From Anadara kagoshimensis (taxonomy: Eukaryota > Mollusca > Bivalvia > Arcoida > Arcidae): DNA of 64,000 bases. The notes under the pieces were generated by a model. That model was not told the origin of the DNA, made no database searches, and saw only the letters and a program-made list of their open reading frames with translations. Within the stretch, counting starts at the first letter, position 1. Each line of letters begins with the position of its first letter. Below, one piece after another: positions 58,123 through 64,000 of this stretch. A program made the position numbers and the translations under genes. Location of the stretch: positions 56,243,539 through 56,307,538 of the forward strand of contig CM037874.1 of the NCBI GenBank assembly GCA_021292105.1, written 5' to 3'.

Positions 58123-59154
58123 AACTAAATAATATGTAATTACGATACAACACCACAACAGAAGAAACAAAACCGAAGAAATTAGAAGCTTCTCTGTCAA
58201 TAGGGCCCCTACACATTTAGATGGCTATCAGCGTTATAATGACATGAGTAAAAAATATTGCAATATGCTAACCAATAACAAAATACAATGGTAATCTGAA
58301 ATACAACAGGGAACAGTTTTCGTCAGATAAATGAAAACTTTGAATTATTTGAAAAAAACTATATCGTAATCTAATATGTTTTTTAATTAACCTAAAACTG
58401 ATAAGTTTCCAAAAATAAATATAAATCAAAGAAAACGATTAGGTAATACTTAGAATGAATGTCATTCAACCCGGAAAACTATTTTAGACAAATTGTGTTT
58501 TGAATATCAATCACATGTGTCATACATAGCCTTAAGGATTTTTTTATTTTTTATTTATTTCATCAAAACTAATCAAAAGACATTTTTAATTGAAAACATG
58601 CAGCCAAAGCAACAAAGTAACCGAAACAAATGAAACAAATGATAAAAACGCATAAACAAGACAAGAAAAGACAAAATGAATGCATGTATCATAAGACTTT
58701 TAATGTGGTTATAATAAAAGGATATAATAAATCGTAGTGGCGTAAAATTAACTATCTAAAATGCTAGCCAAAACAAAAACTTTTCAGAAAAAATCCGGTT
58801 TAAAACATCAAAACGTATTTATTAATGGTAAGTTTTTTATTTTATTTGTTTTTGATGACGGTGTTATATGTGCTGGAAACATTGTTGAGCAAAGCAGAAG
58901 CAAGATATTATCAGAATAGTTAATGTGCTTTAAAAATAGTATTAGTGTGACTTTAGAGTCTTTATAGACAACATATAAAATCTGTATTGTTATACATTTT
59001 GAGAAATTAAAATTTAAAGTTCTAAGGAACCACAAACATAACATAAATATACCCGTGAACAAATAAAATCACAAAGTCAGCATGGAATAACGTATTTGCT
59101 TGAAAAGCCGAAAAACCTGCTATCGCTTTTACTGATAGTAGCATTAACAATTAT

Positions 59155-59535
59155 ACCAGTTCATTTTCAAATGACAATACCAAGGCAAAGTAAAAACTTT
59201 CAAACTAGCAAATAATATTAAATATGTGCAATTTCACCAAGGAAGTGAGGCCGTTCGGCCTGAGAAGTTAAGCATCTCCCATTTAGGTAGCCTAGGCTTA
59301 CAATATACTTGTGTGTCTTTGTAAGCACTTTGATTCTTTGTATACAATCTTAATAGTGGGAACAAGCTCTGTCTTAGCTTATTCTTGGTGAAACAGATAC
59401 ACCATAAGCAGGATAAGTAGGTCTATTGCTGCGTAGAAAAAGAAAATAGATCATGAAGTCATCACATTTGTCAAACAGTTTTAAATGAAGCCTTTCTTGT
59501 GCCTCAAAATTGACATACGACTCCAATATGAAGCA
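59155..59535 (-). pseudogene. PLE RT C-terminal fragment plus tail (S4-C)
   Basis: Paralogue of 24705 with an extra ~11-bp deletion near 59315 ('cttgtgtgtctttgtaagc'). Confidence 0.78.
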
Positions 59536-59964
59536 GCACTTAAAGAATCATATATCTTGAAATAAACACATTATAAAAACTGCGGTAGAAAATAATATCA
59601 ATGAGATTTCATGACAAATTGCCTCATAAAACATAATTTATATTACTTTTATAAGATGGGTCCAAAATCATTTCATTCAAAATTTTAATTTCATTTGAAT
59701 ATATGACTATATAATGGAAACATACTAGATTAATTTATAGTTTATACACCTGAGTATGAGTATAAATTTGAAAGAAGAAATAGCTGAAATTATGGTACAA
59801 AGAAGTTTCTTTGTTAATTCATGGATGCTTAGGAAAACCCCAGTGGTGGCCAGTATTTTTCAGCTTCTATGATGAGAGCATGCACTATTGTTGTAGTTTT
59901 TGTAATGAAGAATGATTTCTGACTTTTCTGACTAAAATAATTATTACTAAACCTGCTTCAATTT

Positions 59965-60125
59965 AGCGTACTAGACGTCCGTTTCGAAATTAAATTCATC
60001 GTAAGTAGTTTTCGAACCAACATTGTTAAAATTCAAATATTGTTAGAAGATGAATTCAAAAAAATAGAAGAACCATGCATTTTACCAAATCCACTTAAGG
60101 CAATACTTAGAACGATTAAGCATAG
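59965..60125 (-). ncRNA. Degenerate hammerhead module (S4-C)
   Basis: Paralogue of 25525 with the same ACGATGA core defect. Confidence 0.62.
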
Positions 60126-60861
60126 CTTAGATTACATATTAAAAATTCAAGACGCAGACAATATTGATGAACAATGTTTATTTGATAATACTATGTAATA
60201 CCTCCTTGGTTAATAATATCGTTGAGAGGCTTAGTCAAGCAAGTATCCACCATGTTTAATGAAAGAATACGACCATTTTTTGTAGTTAATTAAATGCATT
60301 TAAATTTGATCTGCGAATTATCAACTTGAACGCAAGAATGAAAATGTTTTACGATTTTATAAAATATTCCCTAGTATTATTACATTGGTATCTATCCTTA
60401 AATAAACTATTTCAATGTTTTAACTGCATCAAAATTGCAACAGAAAGCAGAATAAATATTACGCAATAACGCTTAGATAAAAACCTTTTATTAAAAACCA
60501 TGAATGAAACAATTTTGCTTTGATTATGTTGTTTTGGAAACAATAATGATGAATTCATTGCAATACGACCCTACTGCACATCAATAGAAATATCCCGAGG
60601 GAGTTGTGATTGTACTTAAAATGGATAACGACAGGCGTACTGCTTGAAACGTTTCTATTTGTATGCAGTTTATTATTCATCTACGTAGAGAGACTTGTGG
60701 ATATTTTAGTTCGCTTTAAATACAAACTTTACATGACTAAGGAGTGCTTTCGGCTAAAATAGGTGTTAAAGACAAATTGCTGTGACATAAATGTCGCATT
60801 TGTTGAAAACAAAATATCATTTAATAATTATCTTGGTTTTATCCTTAAGAATAAAAACAAA

Positions 60862-61444
60862 ACTGATTCCTCAAGTTCTGCTTCATATTTAGACTTATAC
60901 CTGAATTATGACGCACACGAAAGGTTACATTTGAAACTTTATGACAAACGTGATGACTTTAATTTTTCTATTGTCAACTTTCCTTTTTTATGCAGCAATA
61001 TACCTGCTTTTCCTGCGTATGGTGTATTTGTTTCACAATTAATACACTATAGTAGAGCTTGTTCCCACTAAGGGGACTTTGTACAACGAAGTAGGCTGCT
61101 TGCAAATAAATTGTTGACTCAGAGATATTGCAAGCCTAGGCTTATCAAGGTCCTCAAAAAGTTTTATGGCCGTCATCACAGTATTGTTGATAAGTTTGAT
61201 GTCTCTGTGTCCAGGATTGCCCCGGATATATTTGACGTCCCATAGTTCCATGTTCCTTTCACACAATTTTGATTACACATATGGCGGGTGTAGCTAGCTA
61301 AATAGGAGGTGCTTACCCTTCCGGAGCACGCAGCCTCACTTCCCTGGTGGAAGTTCACGTGTCAAACCTAACTTGTCAGTTCCAAGGATTTTACTTTGCT
61401 TCTTGATTGTGATTTGGACATGGATTAGTATGTTTGTTTTTGAT
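60862..61444 (+). pseudogene. PLE RT C-terminal fragment plus tail (S4-C)
   Basis: Paralogue of 26423. The AHERLHL codons are intact here, but a TAA at 61069-61071 replaces Tyr in ACSHYGDF. The 102-codon frame from 60763 begins in non-PLE flanking sequence and reads into the fragment, so its first ~34 residues are not element-encoded. Confidence 0.88.
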
Positions 61445-61546
61445 TATCAAATTTTTAAACTTTTAGAAACAAGAAACAGAAGGATTAAAACTGAAAAGTC
61501 ACTTCAGGTATATAGGGATATTTTCTGCCATGATGGAATGATAAAA

Positions 61547-61950
61547 AAGCAAAGTAAAAACTTTAAAAACGTCAAAACAAAGTTTAACACTTTAACTTTC
61601 TACAGAAAAATAAGACCAAGCATAAAGCATCCAACATTTGTATATTTTCGTCACGTTCACTGAATCACGGTGTATTGGTGAATGTTCCATTTTGGGTTTT
61701 TGAAAAAAAATAATCCTTACCATTTCCGTGATATTTTGGCCGGGAATAAGGATGGATCTTGCTTTAGATATAAAACAAACCCCAAAAATCAATCCAAAGT
61801 TAAAATTCCAAAGAAAAGCAAAAACTTGGAACCTTTCAAATTAACACATGGACTTCGACAAGCAAAGAAAGACCGAGTGCTCCGAAACGATAGGCACCAA
61901 GAAATAAATTCGTTCATTAGTCATTCTGTTTAGCTAGTTACACCCATTTT
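61547..61950 (-). mobile_element. Two decayed PLE tails (S4-C)
   Basis: Paralogous to 27107-27510. 'gaccgagtgctccgaaac' is closer to the family sequence than the A copy ('gcttcg'). Confidence 0.6.
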
Positions 61951-63289
61951 CATTAAATCTTATTATATCTCTTAAGTCTGGAGTTTTACATTAAGCGATT
62001 TTAATAAATGCATATTCTGATTCTCCTGTGTTTTTTGGTTTCCAGTTGCCTTGTCATCAGCTAGACATTGATTATATATGAAGTTAGTCACATGTATCTA
62101 TACAAAGAAATTTAAAAAAAAAAACCATTAGAAATGATATTACAGATTTGGCTCTACCAAAGTAAAGATTTATACATCCCGACTTAATTAAATTTGTATA
62201 GAAATAAATTTATGTGAAATGTCAACCAAATATTGCTTAAGCAAACTATATGAAATTCGAATCTATATTCTAAATTGAATTCTATTTACGGAATCATAAA
62301 TAGTCTAAAGCTAATATGATTTTAGTATTTTTGTGGTAATAAATATTCTAGAAGACACGATTAAATACCATATGGATGAAGAAAATGAAAACAATAATAA
62401 TGAGCACATATAACATCATGACATACAGGTAAATCTATCGCGAAAATAACGGCTGATTCATTTCAAAAGTGGTATTAAAACGAGATTAATCATAAAATAA
62501 AAATACAACTCCATGTCAAAATTATAATCCCTATTCAAATCTATCCGTCTCTAATTTCAAAATAATTTCTTAACTAATATTTTTCTTAACTTAAATCTGA
62601 TAAATCTAAAGTTTAAATAATTATGTTAGTTTAAATATATTTATTAATATAAGTTGTCATTCAAGATCACTCAAGACTTATCAGATCTGTATTCGAATTT
62701 TGCTGAAATTTTTTTTTAGTTCCATCAAATAAGCAAAATTTAAGTTAAGGGCACATTTAGTCTACAAGGAATGATTGTGAAACTGGGACCAGTATTAAAA
62801 TATTAAAAAAGTATTAAAAGTTTCATTTTAAGCTTCATAAAGATCTTTTAAGCAGTATTTTATTCGTGTAATTTAATCTAGGAGCGATGCTGTGTTTTAT
62901 CTAGCTGTGGCATGATATTAGCTGTTTGATCTCTTACAACTGGGACATAAACCTGTCGTTTAATAATGTTATTTTATCAGATAATCCCCTATGAGGCAAT
63001 TACTGAAGCAGGTGGTTTAGTGTTACAAAGTGACAATGATCTGCGCTTCTTTTGCCTTCATACTAAAGAATATCTATAGAAGAACGATTCTAATTACTTG
63101 TTTTTTTATATCTTAACGATATTTTATCATAAATAATCAACAATACTTTATAAATTGTATATGTGCGTCTTAATATTGCACATATTGCAACGAGGCTTTG
63201 CTCTTTCTTTTAAAAATGTTTTTACTTTTACCGAATAAGTGTTGATGGTCCCATGTTGTCATATACTATGGAATGCACTTATTATTATT

Positions 63290-63470
63290 GTATCAAAACA
63301 AAAATATGCCAATCCATGTTTAAATCACAATGCAAAAGCAAAGTAAAAATACTTTGAAACTGAGAAACGGAAGTGAGGCCGGGTCTCAGGAAGAGTAAGC
63401 TAGCTACATCCGCCATGTGTTTTATCAAAATTGAGAATGAAAGGATCATGGAACTATATTCAGAATGTAT
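63290..63470 (-). mobile_element. PLE 3'-tail at the right breakpoint of block beta-C
   Basis: Starts at 'atcaaaacaaaaatatgcc' 13 bp after the last base shared with copy A. It contains 'ggaagtgaggccgggt', 'gctagctacatccgccat' and 'attgagaatgaaagg'. Its position links a PLE tail to this duplication border too. Confidence 0.8.
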
Positions 63471-64000
63471 CTTCATTGTATTGAAATATCGTTTTGACGA
63501 AATAGACAAATATATTGAATGATAAAGGGGATCGATTTACAATTTAGGAATGTATCTATATTTTCTATAACATTCTTCAAACAATGTACTATGATTGCCA
63601 TCGATAAAGTACAGAGTTCAATGACTTACAAGATATACATGTGAAAGACTACCTTATAAAGAATCATGCGCGTGGGCTTGTCCAAAGTTGATCAGTTTTG
63701 TTCAATATTTATATGTCATATGTAGTTCAAAGTGGAGTGGGACTAATGATGTTTCACGCCCCTGTCAAGATTCTGTGATATAAGTTGACAATCAATTCTA
63801 GGGTGGTTAAGAAAACTTAAATTCCATGAAGAAGCCCTGGAATCTGTAAATGATGTGATACGTTAGGGCACGTTCTAGACCGTTCCGTCACGAAGATATT
63901 ATATATATATGTAAATATTATCTTCCAAACCACGAAGCCTCATTTCCTTGAATTACCTGTGCTAAATTTAAAGTTTTCTCGTACTTTTGATCTTTTAATT
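63471..64000. other. Single-copy flank on the right
   Basis: No gene is seen. It holds a short (TA)n run near 63900. Part of 63721-63770 weakly resembles 2905-2960. Confidence 0.5.

Larger units (their letters stand above)
53869..63277. repeat. Segmental duplication block S3+S4, copy C
   Basis: Collinear with 17872-28833. C-only: a solo PLE tail inserted at 56412-56566. C lacks the large PLE and the ~375-bp hammerhead segment (joint near 59000, 'cattttgagaaatt'). Confidence 0.9.

Noticed and set aside
61682-61933. 83-codon frame with a longer relative at 27235
   Set aside because: Mostly antisense to a decayed PLE tail; the frame differs at its start between paralogues and has no domain.

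Overview
The window is AT-rich, gene-poor eukaryotic DNA. No convincing host protein-coding gene, rRNA or functional tRNA was found on either strand. The repeats resemble those of bivalve molluscs, and a mussel-like (mytilid) genome is my best guess. That assignment is inference from repeat style, not a marker gene. Almost everything interpretable is mobile-element sequence or a copy of another part of the window.

Layout. Positions 1-8714 are single-copy here, with a few old repeat relics. From about 8715 to 63277 the window is a segmental duplication built from two blocks. Block alpha (S1+S2) occurs three times: A 8715-17871, B 29290-40601 (ending at 43533 after an insertion), and C 43534-53868. 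Block beta (S3+S4) occurs twice: A 17872-28833 and C 53869-63277. The order is alpha-beta-alpha-alpha-beta. The S2-to-S1 joints at 29290 and 43534 fall at the same place, inside the 3' tail of a retroelement, so this repeat probably mediated unequal exchange. Copy C is a mosaic: its S1 starts B-like and ends A-like.

Mobile elements. (1) A Penelope-like (PLE) reverse-transcriptase family. The best copy is at 22525-23682, a 5'-truncated element with an open RT frame and all catalytic motifs. Its ~200-bp 3' tail, which holds two small hairpins, recurs nearly 50 times, mostly as solo tails. (2) A hammerhead-ribozyme module, about a dozen copies, mostly decayed. One copy at 24375-24435 (minus strand) has a complete catalytic core. 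Hammerheads are established components of PLEs and of the small retrozymes thought to depend on them. In block beta a PLE fragment lies between two such modules in the same orientation. (3) A tRNA-Leu-derived SINE with a conserved central-domain-like segment, one per alpha block. (4) A 2.87-kb non-autonomous piggyBac-like transposon at 40602-43469 with a TTAA target duplication. (5) Imperfect palindromes of 110-126 bp in S3, and a 60-bp minisatellite in S1.

Because the blocks are paralogous, several insertions have an intact empty site in a sister copy. This gives exact boundaries for the PLE, one solo tail and the piggyBac-like element, and a relative order of events. All identities were judged by eye; no alignment or database search was possible.
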